A DNA stretch of 64,000 nt from Halomonas sp. H10-9-1. GTDB taxonomy: Bacteria; Pseudomonadota; Gammaproteobacteria; Pseudomonadales; Halomonadaceae. Positions 43,165-52,389 of the stretch are shown here, in pieces. Position 1 is the stretch's first letter. Each line of letters opens with the position of its first letter. The DNA lies in NCBI RefSeq assembly GCF_040147005.1, contig NZ_JAMSHO010000001.1, positions 2,728,001 to 2,792,000 of the forward strand, in the 5' to 3' direction. A program made the position numbers and the translations under genes. The notes below the pieces were generated by a model that saw only the letters and a program-made list of their open reading frames with translations, was not told where the DNA came from and made no database searches.

Positions 43165-43677
43165 ATGATCGAATGTATCCAGGGCGATATCGCCCGGCAG
43201 CCCGACATCGAGGCGGTGGTCAACGCCGCCAACGCCCAGCTGCGCCCCGGCGGCGGCGTGGCCGGCGCCCTGCACCGCGCCGCTGGCCCCGAGCTCGACC
43301 GCGCCTGTCGCTCCCTGGCGCCGATCCGCCCGGGCGAGGCGGTGATCACCGCGGCCTTCGCGCTGCCCAACCAGTACGTGATCCACTGCCTGGGGCCGGT
43401 CTACGGTGTGGATGAGCCGGCGGAGGCACTGCTCGCCGACTGCTATCGCAACGCCCTGGAGCTTGCCGAACGCGAGGGCCTGCACTCCATCGCCTTCCCG
43501 GCGCTCTCCGCCGGTGCCTTCGGCTACCCGCTGGAGGAAGCCGCGCGGGTGGCACTGGAGACGGTGTCCACCACCCTGACCCGCTGCCCGCACCTGGAGC
43601 GGGTGCGCTTCGTGCTCTTCGATGCCAGGAGCGCCGCGCTCTTCCGGCGTCTACTCGACGAGCTGCAGGCAGGGTAG
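43165..43677 (+). CDS. Macro-domain protein (O-acetyl-ADP-ribose deacetylase type)
   Basis: 170 aa from the ATG preceded by AGGAGG. The MacroD-like motifs are present: QGDIARQPDIEAVVNAANAQ at the start, then GGGVAGALHRAAGPEL, PNQYVIHCLGPVYG and FPALSAGAFGYPLEEAARVA. It binds ADP-ribose and removes ADP-ribosyl or acetyl groups. Length normal for the family. Confidence 0.92.
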   Translation: MIECIQGDIARQPDIEAVVNAANAQLRPGGGVAGALHRAAGPELDRACRSLAPIRPGEAVITAAFALPNQYVIHCLGPVYGVDEPAEALLADCYRNALELAEREGLHSIAFPALSAGAFGYPLEEAARVALETVSTTLTRCPHLERVRFVLFDARSAALFRRLLDELQAG

Positions 43678-43681
43678 CAAC

Positions 43682-45004
43682 CTACCCCACGTTGTAGCCG
43701 AGGGTTCGCGGCAACCACAGGGCGATCTCAGGGAACACCGCCACCAGCGCCAGGGCGCCGGCCATGGCCACCACGAACAGCAGCGCCCAGCCCACGGTCT
43801 GCTCGAGGCGAATCTTCGCCACCTCGGTGGTCACCATCAGGTTGACCGCCACCGGCGGGGTAAACTGGCCGATGGCGATGTTCATCGCCAGCAGGATGCC
43901 GAACCACACCGGGTTCCATTCGAAATGCTGCATCACCGGGATCAGGATCGGCATCATGATCAGGTAGATGGAGATGGCATCGAGCAGCATGCCGGCAGCC
44001 AGCACCGCCAGCATGACCAGCACCAGCAGCACGACCCCGCTGTCGGAGAGCGAGATGATCCACTCTGCCAGGTGGCGGAAGGTGCCGAGCATGGTGCCCG
44101 CCCAGGCGAAGATGCCGGCCAGGGCGATGATCAACATCACCACCCCGGAGATCACTGCCGCCTCGCCAAACAGCGCCCACAGATCTCGCCAGCCGAGCTC
44201 GCGGGTGACGAAGAGCCCGATCACCACCCCGTAGGCCACCGCCACCACCGCCGCCTCGGTGGGCGTGAAGAGCCCCGAGCGCAGCCCGCCGAGGATCAGT
44301 ACCGGCGCAAACAGCGCCGGCAGTGCCTGCGTGAAGGTCTCGCCTACCCTGAGGCGCTCGGCTCCGGCGACCGACGCGCCGCCCTCCCGGCCACTCCCTT
44401 CCCAACCATGGCGCCGGGACACCAGCATGGCGGGTATCAGCAGCGCCAGGCCGGCGAGGATACCGGGGAAGAGCCCCGCGGCGAACAGCGCGCGCAGGTC
44501 CACCCCCGGCACCACGATGGAGTAGAGGATCAGCGCCACCGAGGGCGGGATCAGGATCGCCGTGGAGGCCGAGGCCGCGATCAGGGTCGCCGAGAAGGGC
44601 TTCGGATAGCCGGCCTTGGTCATGCTTGGCAACATCACCATGGCCACCGCGGCGGCATCCGCCGGTCCCGAACCGCTCATCCCGCCCATGATCATGCACA
44701 CCAGCACCGCCACCAGGGCCAGGCCGCCGTGGTGCGGTCCGATCAGCGCCTGGGCGAAACGCACCAGGCGCAGCGCCACCCCGGAGCGCTCGAAGATCAG
44801 CCCGGTCAGGATGAACAGCGGGATGGCGATCAGCGGGTACTTGGCGATGCCGTTGTAGGTATTGGTGCCGAGTGTGGCCAGCATCGCCGGAGACAGCCCG
44901 CTGAGAATGCCCACCGCCCCGGCCAGCGCCAGGGAGAAGGCCACCGGTACCCCGGCGATAAGCAGCCCGGCGAAGGCCAGCAGCATCCATAGGTCAGCAC
45001 TCAT
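43682..45004 (-). CDS. dctM: TRAP transporter large permease (DctM)
   Basis: 440 aa, about 12 membrane helices. It has the DctM signature GGMSGSGPADAAAVAMVMLPSM-like stretch, STAILIPPSVALILYSIV and FTPPVAVNLMVTTEVAKI. The ATG at 45002-45004 overlaps the small-permease stop by 11 bp. It translocates the substrate with sodium. The substrate is unknown. Confidence 0.93.
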   Translation of the reverse strand: MSADLWMLLAFAGLLIAGVPVAFSLALAGAVGILSGLSPAMLATLGTNTYNGIAKYPLIAIPLFILTGLIFERSGVALRLVRFAQALIGPHHGGLALVAVLVCMIMGGMSGSGPADAAAVAMVMLPSMTKAGYPKPFSATLIAASASTAILIPPSVALILYSIVVPGVDLRALFAAGLFPGILAGLALLIPAMLVSRRHGWEGSGREGGASVAGAERLRVGETFTQALPALFAPVLILGGLRSGLFTPTEAAVVAVAYGVVIGLFVTRELGWRDLWALFGEAAVISGVVMLIIALAGIFAWAGTMLGTFRHLAEWIISLSDSGVVLLVLVMLAVLAAGMLLDAISIYLIMMPILIPVMQHFEWNPVWFGILLAMNIAIGQFTPPVAVNLMVTTEVAKIRLEQTVGWALLFVVAMAGALALVAVFPEIALWLPRTLGYNVG

Positions 45005-45473
45005 CAGCGAGCCTCCCACGCAGGCGGTCCCATGTCTGCTGCAGCTGGCGCACCAGCATCACCGCCGCCAGCACGGGCAGCCAGACGATATACCACCACT
45101 GGGGCAACCCCAGCCCCGGCGAGGTGCTCTCCCACTGGTACTCCTGCCAGGCCAGTCGGGCGCCGAACCAGGTGATCATGCCCAGCACCACGACTCCGCA
45201 GAGCCCCTGGAAGAGCACCAGCAGCCGGCGCGGGCCGGGAGGCAGGGCCCGCTCCAGCATGCCGATGCGGATATGGCCGTTGCGGCGCAGCGCCACGGCG
45301 GCACCGGCGAAAGTCAGCACCACCAGCAGGAACACCGAAAACTCCTCGGTAAAGGCGAGCGAGCCGCCAGTGATATAGCGGGTCACCACATTACCCAGGC
45401 TGATCAGCGAGATGATCACCAGGGCCAGGGCGGCCAGCCAGCGCTCCGGCCTGGCATCGGGAGAGGGCGTCAT
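44994..45473 (-). CDS. dctQ: TRAP transporter small permease (DctQ)
   Basis: 159 aa with four hydrophobic helices; ALRRNGHIRIGMLERALPPG is a typical DctQ stretch. ATG with GAGGT upstream. Overlaps dctM. Confidence 0.92.
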   Translation of the reverse strand: MTPSPDARPERWLAALALVIISLISLGNVVTRYITGGSLAFTEEFSVFLLVVLTFAGAAVALRRNGHIRIGMLERALPPGPRRLLVLFQGLCGVVVLGMITWFGARLAWQEYQWESTSPGLGLPQWWYIVWLPVLAAVMLVRQLQQTWDRLRGRLADEC

Positions 45474-45491
45474 GGATACCTCACAAGGCAG

Positions 45492-45514
45492 CGGCCGGCC
45501 ACGAGGGCCGGCCG
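45492..45514 (-). terminator. Hairpin between dctP and dctQ
   Basis: A perfect 9-bp stem, CGGCCGGCC/GGCCGGCCG, with a 5-nt loop and no T-run. It probably sets a higher level for the binding protein than for the membrane subunits. Confidence 0.55.
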
Positions 45515-45538
45515 GTCAGTCGGAAGAAAGAGCGGGGA

Positions 45539-46549
45539 TCAGCGTGCCTCGACGGCGGCTCGGGCGGCCTCGACGATCTCCTCGCCGATCTCGGGAACCC
45601 ACTCGTCGTGAACGCCGGCGGTGGCCTCGACGAAGGCCTGATACTGATCATCGGAGAGCTCGGTAACGGTGACACCACGCTCCTGGATGGCGGCCAGCCG
45701 CTCGCCCTCCTGCTCGCGGGTCATGGCAATTTCCCACTCGCCCGCCGCCACTGCGGCCTCGCGCAGGATCTCGCGGTCGCCCTCCGCGAGGGACTCCCAC
45801 ACCTGACGGTTCACGGCGAAGATCAGCGGGTCGTTCATGTAGTTCCAGAGGGTCAGATGCTCCTGCCCCACCTGGTCGATACGCGCCACGTCAAACACCG
45901 AGAGCGGGTTCTCCTGGCCGTCCACCGCGCCGGTGGTCAGCGCAGGCTTGGCATCGGCCCAGCTCATCTGGGTGGGGTCGGCGCCCAGGGCGTCGAAGGT
46001 GTCCTGGAACAGCGGCGAGCCCACCACACGAATCTTCAGTCCTTCCAGATCGGCGGGCTCGTCGATCGCCCCACGGGAGTTGGAGAGCTGGCGGAAGCCG
46101 TTTTCGCCCCACCCCAGCGGGATAACGTCGCGGGACTCGATGGCCGCGAAGATCATCTCGCCGGCCTCGCCGCCGGTCACGGCATCCACCGCCGCCTCGT
46201 CGGGCAGGAAGAAGGGCAGCGAGAACAGGTTGAGCTCCGGCACCTGGGGCGACCAGTTGATGGTGGAGCCCACCGCGGCATCGATCAGGCCAGAGCGCAT
46301 GGCGGAGAACTCACGGGTCTGGTCGCCGTTGACCAGTTGGGAGTTGGCGTAGACGCGCATGGTGATACGCCCCTCGGTGCGCTCCTCTACCAGTTCGGCC
46401 CACTTCTCCGCCGCCTGGCCCCAGGGGAAGGCATCGGAGAGCACGGTGGAGACGGCGATCTCACGGGCCTGAGCAGAGAGCGAGGCGGAAAGTACGGCGG
46501 CGCCGGCCAGGGCGGCGGCCAGCTTGGCAAGCGGTCGATGGTTAATCAT
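45539..46549 (-). CDS. dctP: TRAP transporter solute-binding protein (DctP)
   Basis: 336 aa. Signal peptide to about residue 28 (ALAGAAVLSASLSAQA). The DctP family pattern continues: EFSAMRSGLIDAAVGSTINW, LKIRVVGSPLFQDTFDALGA, TGAVDGQENPLSVF with the conserved Arg (IRVVG) expected to bind a carboxylate. It binds the substrate, probably an organic acid, in the periplasm and hands it to DctQM downstream. Confidence 0.93.
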   Translation of the reverse strand: MINHRPLAKLAAALAGAAVLSASLSAQAREIAVSTVLSDAFPWGQAAEKWAELVEERTEGRITMRVYANSQLVNGDQTREFSAMRSGLIDAAVGSTINWSPQVPELNLFSLPFFLPDEAAVDAVTGGEAGEMIFAAIESRDVIPLGWGENGFRQLSNSRGAIDEPADLEGLKIRVVGSPLFQDTFDALGADPTQMSWADAKPALTTGAVDGQENPLSVFDVARIDQVGQEHLTLWNYMNDPLIFAVNRQVWESLAEGDREILREAAVAAGEWEIAMTREQEGERLAAIQERGVTVTELSDDQYQAFVEATAGVHDEWVPEIGEEIVEAARAAVEAR

Positions 46550-46678
46550 GGCATGTCCTTGCAGCGGTGCCTCAGGGGCTTCGAGGCGCGATTATGGTTA
46601 TGGGGTGTACGATGCGGCGGCAAGGCCGCTCGCTCCTATTCTAAGGCGCCCAGCGTTGAATGACAGCCCGCGGTCGCC

Positions 46679-47167
46679 CTACTCGCAGCGTGTCTCCGCC
46701 CCTGGCCAGGCGACACAGTCACCCACGACGATACCCAGCGCTTCGAAGGTGCCGGCGTTGACCTCCAGCGCTGCCCGATAGGGCTCCCCCGAGCGGGTTA
46801 CCGCACAGTCGGCGGGAACACTCGAGCCGCAGGGCTGCATGGTATGGGTCGCGACGATGCGCCCCGCCCCGTCGATGAAAGCGATATCCAGCGGGATCAG
46901 AGTGTTGTACATCCAGAAGCCGCTGCCACCGGGCCGCTCGGCGGCATAGAGGAAGAGCATGCCGGCGCCTTCGGCGAGCTGTTCGCGCCCCATCAAACCG
47001 CGGCGGCGCTCGGCCGGATCATCCGCCACCTCGACCCGGAAGGCATGCTTTCCCGAGTCGCCGTGAACGGCGAGCCACCAGCGCTCCGCGGCTGTCTCGG
47101 CGCGGCTCGCCTTGGCGATCATGAGCGGCCCCAGAAGCAGGATGGCAACGTGAAGGAGGCGTTTCAT
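46679..47167 (-). CDS. DUF192-family secreted protein
   Basis: 162 aa from the ATG at 47165-47167; the frame is open far upstream through modC but that is shadow. Signal peptide about 1-23. DUF192 core: FRVEVADDPAERRRGLMGRE, GMLFLYAAERPGGSGFWMYN, TLIPLDIAFIDGAGRIVATH. Function unknown. Its ATG overlaps the modC stop (ATGA), so it is the fourth gene of the mod operon. Confidence 0.88.
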   Translation of the reverse strand: MKRLLHVAILLLGPLMIAKASRAETAAERWWLAVHGDSGKHAFRVEVADDPAERRRGLMGREQLAEGAGMLFLYAAERPGGSGFWMYNTLIPLDIAFIDGAGRIVATHTMQPCGSSVPADCAVTRSGEPYRAALEVNAGTFEALGIVVGDCVAWPGAETRCE

Positions 47168-48309
47168 GGCAGGCTCCTGGGATAATGACCGGAGGCGGGT
47201 GCATCCAGCATCAGGTGGATCCCGGCGGCGAGCAGCGAGACTCGCACCGCCTCGCCCCGGGCCAGGCCGTTGCGGCGGGCGGCATGGGTGGCAATCTCGA
47301 AGCCGAGCCGCCGCGGGGTATGGTCGAAGGCCAGGGTCACCGAGGTCATTCCGCCCAGCACCACCAACTCCTCGACGCGAGCACTCACCGGGTTCTCGCG
47401 CTCGCCGAGCGAAGGTCGCCCACGGCGATGCAGCACCACGTCGGAGGGCGGCAGATACCAGGTCACTCGAGCGCCCAGCGGCAACGACGCCAGCCCCTCG
47501 GCCACCTCCAGGCGCCATGGTCCCCAGGCCAGGCGGCGTTCGCCCCCCTCCTCCGCCACCTCGCCCTCGAAGACGTTGTGGCGATCGAGCAGTCGGGCCA
47601 CCGCGGCAGAGGCCGGACGGCGGAACAGCGCTTCCGGCGGGCCATCCTGCAGGGTGCGACCGGCGTGCAGCACGCACAGGCGGTCCGCCAGCGCCGCCGC
47701 CTCATCGAGATCGTGGGTGACCAGCACGATGGGAATGCGGATCTCCTGACGCAGCAGCGCCAGCTCGCGCTGCAGGCGCCGCCGGGTGACCTGGTCCACC
47801 GCCGAGAAGGGCTCATCGAGCAACAGCACCTGGGGATTGCGCGCCAGCGCCCGGGCCAGCGCCACCCGCTGCCGCTGGCCGCCGGAGAGCTCGCCGGGGT
47901 GACGCCCGGCCAGGCCATCCAGGCGCACCCGGGAGAGCCACTCCCCTGCCCGCCGGCGGCGCTCGGCGGACGGCAGGTGTCCCAAGGCGATCATGACATT
48001 GCCCAACGCCGTCAGGTGGGGAAAGAGGGCATAGTCCTGGAACACCAGCCCGACACGCCGTCGCTGAGCGGAAAGGGAGAGTCGTCTGCCGGCATCGAAC
48101 CACAGGGCACCACCGCAGGCGATGCGCCCAGCGGCCGGATGGTAGAGCCCGGCCACCGCGCGCAGCAGGGTCGTCTTGCCGCTGCCGGAGGGACCCACCA
48201 GGGCCAGCAGCTCGCCGGCCGCACAGTGGAACTCGGCGGCCAGCGGGATGGGCCCCGACTGGTGGAGGCTGACGGAGAGGCTGACGGCGGGGGCGGCAGG
48301 CTCAACCAC
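47164..48309 (-). CDS. modC: Molybdate ABC transporter ATP-binding protein
   Basis: 381 aa from a GTG at 48307-48309 preceded by GAGGGGGT; the frame is open upstream but that part is modB shadow. Walker A GPSGSGKTT (39-47), Q-loop FQDYALFPHLTA, signature LSGGQRQRVALARAL, Walker B VLLLDEPF, switch His in LVTHD. A C-terminal TOBE-type domain (NPVSARVEELVVLGGMTSVT) fits oxyanion importers. It energises ModB. The start overlaps modB by 8 bp. Confidence 0.9.
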   Translation of the reverse strand: MVEPAAPAVSLSVSLHQSGPIPLAAEFHCAAGELLALVGPSGSGKTTLLRAVAGLYHPAAGRIACGGALWFDAGRRLSLSAQRRRVGLVFQDYALFPHLTALGNVMIALGHLPSAERRRRAGEWLSRVRLDGLAGRHPGELSGGQRQRVALARALARNPQVLLLDEPFSAVDQVTRRRLQRELALLRQEIRIPIVLVTHDLDEAAALADRLCVLHAGRTLQDGPPEALFRRPASAAVARLLDRHNVFEGEVAEEGGERRLAWGPWRLEVAEGLASLPLGARVTWYLPPSDVVLHRRGRPSLGERENPVSARVEELVVLGGMTSVTLAFDHTPRRLGFEIATHAARRNGLARGEAVRVSLLAAGIHLMLDAPASGHYPRSLP

Positions 48310-48970
48310 GGCACCCCCTCCGTCGACCCGCCATGCCGTACACCACGCCGATGGTAAGGAAGGAGGCCAGCAGCAGCATGGCCGACATGATCCCGGCGCC
48401 GGCCTCATCGAAGGCCTGCACCCGGTCGTAGATGGCGATGGCCAGGGTGCGGGTCTCGCCATCGATGGCGCCGCCCACCATCAGGATCACCCCGAACTCG
48501 CCCAGGGTATGGGCGAAGGTGAGGGCCAGGGCCGAGACGATACCCGGCCACACCAGCGGCAGCTCGATGCGCCACAGGGTGTGCCATGGCGACAGCCCGC
48601 TGCACCAGGCCGCCTCGCGCAGGTTGGCCGGCACCGCCTCGAAGGCGCGCTGCACCGGCTGCACCGCGAAGGGCAGGTTGGCCACCAGGGAGGCGATCAG
48701 GATGCCCTCGAAGGTGAAGTTGAGCCCCTCTCCGAACAGCCGCTGCCAGAGCCCCCCGAAGGGCGCCTCGACGCCGAAGGCCTGCATCAGGTAGAAGCCC
48801 AGCACTGTGGGCGGCATCACCAGCGGCAGGGCCACCAGTGCCTCGCCAAGCGGCTTGGCCCGCGAGCGGCTGGTGGCCAGCGTGCGCCCCAGCCACAGCC
48901 CCACCGGCAGCAGCAACAAGCAGGTCAGGGCCGCCAGCTTGAGCGAGACCGAGAGCGCGATCCAGTCCAT
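48302..48970 (-). CDS. modB: Molybdate ABC transporter permease
   Basis: 222 aa, about five membrane helices; LPLVMPPTVLGFYLMQAFG and the EAA loop EAVPANLREAAWCSGLSPWH are typical of ModB. ATG overlaps the modA stop (TGATG), so it is coupled to modA. Confidence 0.92.
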   Translation of the reverse strand: MDWIALSVSLKLAALTCLLLLPVGLWLGRTLATSRSRAKPLGEALVALPLVMPPTVLGFYLMQAFGVEAPFGGLWQRLFGEGLNFTFEGILIASLVANLPFAVQPVQRAFEAVPANLREAAWCSGLSPWHTLWRIELPLVWPGIVSALALTFAHTLGEFGVILMVGGAIDGETRTLAIAIYDRVQAFDEAGAGIMSAMLLLASFLTIGVVYGMAGRRRGCRG

Positions 48971-49824
48971 CAGGGACCAGCATCTTCAGGGAGGCGGAGG
49001 CCATCGCCGGGGGGGCGAAAACCATCATCGGGGGGGCGAAAACCATAGCCGGCCAGGATCGCGCGCGCCTCCTGCTGCTGCAGCCAGGCATAGAAGGCCC
49101 GCGCTGTCTCACCAGCACCCTCGACCAACGCCATGCGCTGGATGAGTGGCGCATGCCAGGATTCGGGAATCAACACATGCTCGCTGCGCGCGGCGATGGG
49201 CGGTGCCAGGGCCAACGACCAGGCCACCAGGCCGCCACGGGCATCACGGGTAAGGGCGAAACGGGCGGCCTGGGAGACGTTCTCGCCCAGCACCCGCAGC
49301 GGCGCGCTCGCCTCCCACAGCTCAGCACGCTCCAGTACCTGGCGCGCCGCTACCCCGTAGGGGGCGTGCTCCGGATTGGCCAGGGCGAGCCGCGGCCGGC
49401 CCTGACCCGCCGCATGGGCGTCGATCGCCTCGCGAACCGCGGCCAGGGGGGCCGACGCCGGGGGCAGCTCCCCCTGCCCTCGCGGCTGCAGCCAGGCCAG
49501 CCGTCCCACCGCATAGACCACCCCCGCATCCTCGAGGTGGCCCGCCTCGTGCAGCGCCAGCACATAGCCCTCGTCGGCGGAGAGATAGAGCTCGAACGGG
49601 GCCCCCTGGGCGATCTGGCGGCGAAAGTTGCCGGACGAGCCGAAATTCAGGCGCAGCTCGCGGCCGGTCTCGGCCGTGAAGCGTTCGGCGGCCTCGCCGA
49701 GGGCAAACTGCAGGTCGGAGGCCGCGGCCACGGTGGGTGGCTCAGCGGCGATAGCCAACGGTGACAGCAACAGGGCAAACCCCAGCAGCAGGGCGCGACA
49801 CCCCGCGCGGGTGAAGGGTGACAT
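48970..49824 (-). CDS. modA: Molybdate-binding periplasmic protein
   Basis: 284 aa with a signal peptide (to about residue 27). ModA features: VAAASDLQFALGEAAERF, LNFGSSGNFRRQIAQGAPFE, then LYLSADEGYV and NPEHAPYGVAARQVLERA. It captures molybdate (or tungstate). The C-terminal end is unusual: a duplicated GFRPP-DG unit encoded by two 7-G tracts just before the stop. Molybdate is needed by xanthine dehydrogenase, which would feed the urate pathway nearby, although that enzyme is not in the window. Confidence 0.9.
   Translation of the reverse strand: MSPFTRAGCRALLLGFALLLSPLAIAAEPPTVAAASDLQFALGEAAERFTAETGRELRLNFGSSGNFRRQIAQGAPFELYLSADEGYVLALHEAGHLEDAGVVYAVGRLAWLQPRGQGELPPASAPLAAVREAIDAHAAGQGRPRLALANPEHAPYGVAARQVLERAELWEASAPLRVLGENVSQAARFALTRDARGGLVAWSLALAPPIAARSEHVLIPESWHAPLIQRMALVEGAGETARAFYAWLQQQEARAILAGYGFRPPDDGFRPPGDGLRLPEDAGP
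49009..49036. repeat. Two 7-G tracts in a short tandem repeat at the end of modA
   Basis: The unit CATCRYCGGGGGGGCGAAAAC occurs twice (G tracts at 49009-49015 and 49030-49036). Slippage would change only the ModA tail and the coupling to modB. Confidence 0.6.
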
Positions 49825-49912
49825 GGCGAGGCTCCGCAAGGCATGGATGGCCGCATTGTCCGACACCCCGCCGACGCCCACAACCCGCCCGGTGTGCCTG
49901 TTGCCAGCGACG

Positions 49913-50005
49913 CCGGGGGCAGGTCTGGAGGGGGGCCGAGGAGCTGGGAAGGTCGAGGTAGCGCCCAGGGAGGGGGCACAGCGCCCCGAACAGGCCTGTC
50001 GCCGG
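49913..50005. repeat. 94-bp interspersed repeat, copy A
   Basis: Begins CCGGGGGCAGGTCTGG and ends CAGGCCTGTCGCCGG, which are inverted versions of each other. It lies between modA and a GntR gene. Related copies at 54540-54587 plus 56000-56045 and at 56979-57073. Confidence 0.75.
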
Positions 50006-50033
50006 ATTCAGGCGCGGCGGCACCTGGCGCTGT

Positions 50034-50765
50034 TCAGCTCGTGGCGACGCCGGAGAAGATGGCGCGCAGGTCGATCTCTTCCTCACGATGGCCAAGGTCG
50101 AGCAGCTCCTCGAGGCTCGCCAGGTGGCCAACCACGGCTTCGCGGGCGCCCGCGGCATCGCCCTCACCCAGGGCGGCCAGCAACCGCGGATGGTCCCCCT
50201 CCAGGTAGCAGGAGGGCAGTGTCGGCCGCTTGTAGAGGGCGATGACGATGGAGGTGCGCATCACCAGGTCGGTGAGCATGGCGCCCAGCACGCGGTTGGG
50301 GGAGAGTGCGGCCAGGCGGTGGTGGATGGCCAGGGAGTGGGCGATGCGCGCCGGCTCGTCGCCGCGGCCGTGTGCCTCGGCCTCGGCCCGCGCCTCGGCC
50401 TCCAGGGCGACCAGCTCGCGAGACTCGATGCCCCGCCCCGCCAGCAGCGCGGCCACCTCGCCCTCCACCAGGCGGCGGGCGGCGAAGGTCTCGCGGGTCT
50501 CCTCCACGCTGGGCGCGCGTACCCGGGCGACCTGATTGGGACGCTGGTCGATGACGTGGTCGGCAGCCAGGCGAGCCAGGGCGCGACGCACCACCGAGCG
50601 GCTGACGCCGAAGACCTCACCCAGCGCCACCTCCGGCAGCCGCGTGCCCGGCGGCAGACGCTGACTGAGAACCGCCAGGCGAACCTGCTCGACGATATGG
50701 CGGTCGCCAATCCGTTCGCCGGCGCGCACGACGGCCTCGACCCCTTCCCTCCAGGACTGGCTCAT
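50034..50765 (-). CDS. GntR/FCD-family transcriptional regulator
   Basis: 243 aa from the ATG at 50763-50765. An N-terminal winged helix (IVEQVRLAVLSQRLPPGTRL, then EVFGVSRSVVRRALARLAAD) and a C-terminal FCD domain with the metal-type residues in HHRLA...CYLEGDHPRLLAAL...VVGHL. FCD regulators bind small organic acids. A perfect 28-bp palindrome lies 66 bp upstream, the expected operator for self-control. By position it may govern the glycerate kinase-pyruvate kinase operon next to it. Confidence 0.9.
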   Translation of the reverse strand: MSQSWREGVEAVVRAGERIGDRHIVEQVRLAVLSQRLPPGTRLPEVALGEVFGVSRSVVRRALARLAADHVIDQRPNQVARVRAPSVEETRETFAARRLVEGEVAALLAGRGIESRELVALEAEARAEAEAHGRGDEPARIAHSLAIHHRLAALSPNRVLGAMLTDLVMRTSIVIALYKRPTLPSCYLEGDHPRLLAALGEGDAAGAREAVVGHLASLEELLDLGHREEEIDLRAIFSGVATS

Positions 50766-50830
50766 GAGTGTCTCGCTGGTGATGGTCCCAGCGGAACCTT
50801 CGCACTTTTCAGGCAGAATGACTACATTCA

Positions 50831-50858
50831 GCGGACATCCTGTATACAGGATGTCCGC
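50831..50858. promoter_or_regulatory. Perfect 28-bp palindrome, likely GntR operator
   Basis: The half-site is GCGGACATCCTGTA, followed by its exact reverse complement, centred on TGTATACA. It lies between the pykA stop (50899) and the gntR start (50765). The absence of a T-run argues against it being mainly a terminator. Confidence 0.75.
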
Positions 50859-50898
50859 CATCAGCACACCTCGGCATGCCCGCCATCACTGCCCGCCA

Positions 50899-52389
50899 TC
50901 ACTGCCCGGGCAGATGGCCGGCATTGACGTCGAGGATCTTCATCGTGTTGGTGCCGCCATGGGCGTTCATCTCGTCGCCCCGAGTCAGGATCACGTGGTC
51001 CCCCGGCTCGGCGATACCCTTCTCCACCAGTAGGGCCAGGGCGCGGTCGTTGAGCTCCTCGGCCGTCATCTCGCTGGTATCGAAGGGCAGCGAGACCACC
51101 CCGCGGAAGAGTGCCATGCGCCGCTGGGCGATGGCGCTGTGGGCCAGGCCAACGATCGGCAGCCCCGAACGGATGCGCGAGGCGATCAGCGGCGTGTAGC
51201 CAGTGGACGTCATGCAGGCGATGGCCGCCACGCCGGAGAGATGGTTGGCGGCGTACATGGCGGAGAGCGCGATGGTTTCGTCCTTCTGGGTGAAGCCCTC
51301 GTGGATGCGGTGGCCCGATTCCTGGGCGATACGCTCGCGCTCGGCACCCAGGCAGACTCGATCCATGGCCTCGATGGTCTCCACCGGGAAGTCGCCGGCG
51401 GCGGTCTCGGCGGAGAGCATCACCGCGTCGGTGCCGTCGAGCACCGCGTTGGCGACGTCGAACACCTCGGCCCGGGTAGGCAGGGGCGCTTCGATCATCG
51501 ACTCCATCATCTGGGTGGCGGTGATCACCGCGCGGTTGAGTGTGCGGGCACGCTTGATGATGCGCTTCTGGGTGCCGATCAGCTTCTCGTCACCGATCTC
51601 CACGCCGAGGTCACCGCGGGCCACCATCACCGCCTCGCAGGACTGGATGATGCCGTCCAGCGTCGCCTCGTCGGCCACCGCTTCGGCACGCTCGAGCTTG
51701 GCGACCAGGCCGATCTCGGCGCCGGCCTCGCCCAGCAGCTCACGGGCCTCGGCCATGTCGGCGGCGTTGCGCGGGAAGGAGACCGCCAGGTAGTCGACGC
51801 CGATCTCCACGGCGGTGGCGAGATCCGCGCGGTCCTTGTCGGTGAGTGCCGGGGCCGAGAGGCCGCCGCCCAGCTTGTTGATGCCCTTGTTGTTGGAGAG
51901 CTTGCCGCCCACCGTCACGGTGGTGTGGATCTCGCGCCCCTCGATGGCAATGACATCGAGCACCAGGCGGCCGTCGTCGAGCAACAAACGGTCACCGGGA
52001 GCGACGTCATCGATCAGCGTCTTGTAGTCGCAGCCGACGCGCTCCTGAGAGCCATCGTCGCTGCCCAGCGCCATGTCGAGGATAAAGGACTCACCCTCGA
52101 CCAGTTCCACGGCCCCCTCGGCGAAGCGGGCGATGCGGATCTTCGGCCCCTGCAGGTCACCCAGGGCGGCGACACTCCTGCCCTGACGGGCGGCGATCTC
52201 GCGCACCTCGACCAGCCGGCGGCGGTGGTCGTCCGCCGAACCATGGGAGAAGTTGAGGCGTACCACGTCGACACCGGCTGCGATCATCGCCTCGAGGACC
52301 CCCGCACGGTCGCTGGCCGGGCCCAGGGTAGCGACGATCTTGGTACGGCGGATAGGGTCATGGATGGGGGCATGGGGGGGGTGCGTCAT
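50899..52389 (-). CDS. pykA: Pyruvate kinase
   Basis: 496 aa. It converts phosphoenolpyruvate and ADP to pyruvate and ATP. Family motifs: [57 protein letters not shown] and [31 protein letters not shown]. The C-terminal allosteric domain is present. Its ATG overlaps the stop of the glycerate kinase gene by 4 bp (ATGA), so the two are one operon; this pairing is common in glyoxylate/glycerate clusters. Confidence 0.95.
   Translation of the reverse strand: MTHPPHAPIHDPIRRTKIVATLGPASDRAGVLEAMIAAGVDVVRLNFSHGSADDHRRRLVEVREIAARQGRSVAALGDLQGPKIRIARFAEGAVELVEGESFILDMALGSDDGSQERVGCDYKTLIDDVAPGDRLLLDDGRLVLDVIAIEGREIHTTVTVGGKLSNNKGINKLGGGLSAPALTDKDRADLATAVEIGVDYLAVSFPRNAADMAEARELLGEAGAEIGLVAKLERAEAVADEATLDGIIQSCEAVMVARGDLGVEIGDEKLIGTQKRIIKRARTLNRAVITATQMMESMIEAPLPTRAEVFDVANAVLDGTDAVMLSAETAAGDFPVETIEAMDRVCLGAERERIAQESGHRIHEGFTQKDETIALSAMYAANHLSGVAAIACMTSTGYTPLIASRIRSGLPIVGLAHSAIAQRRMALFRGVVSLPFDTSEMTAEELNDRALALLVEKGIAEPGDHVILTRGDEMNAHGGTNTMKILDVNAGHLPGQ

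Noticed and set aside
42262..43677. Single 471-codon frame across the nitrilase and macro-domain genes
   Set aside because: The first two-thirds are out of frame with the nitrilase; the real macro-domain gene starts at 43165 with AGGAGG.
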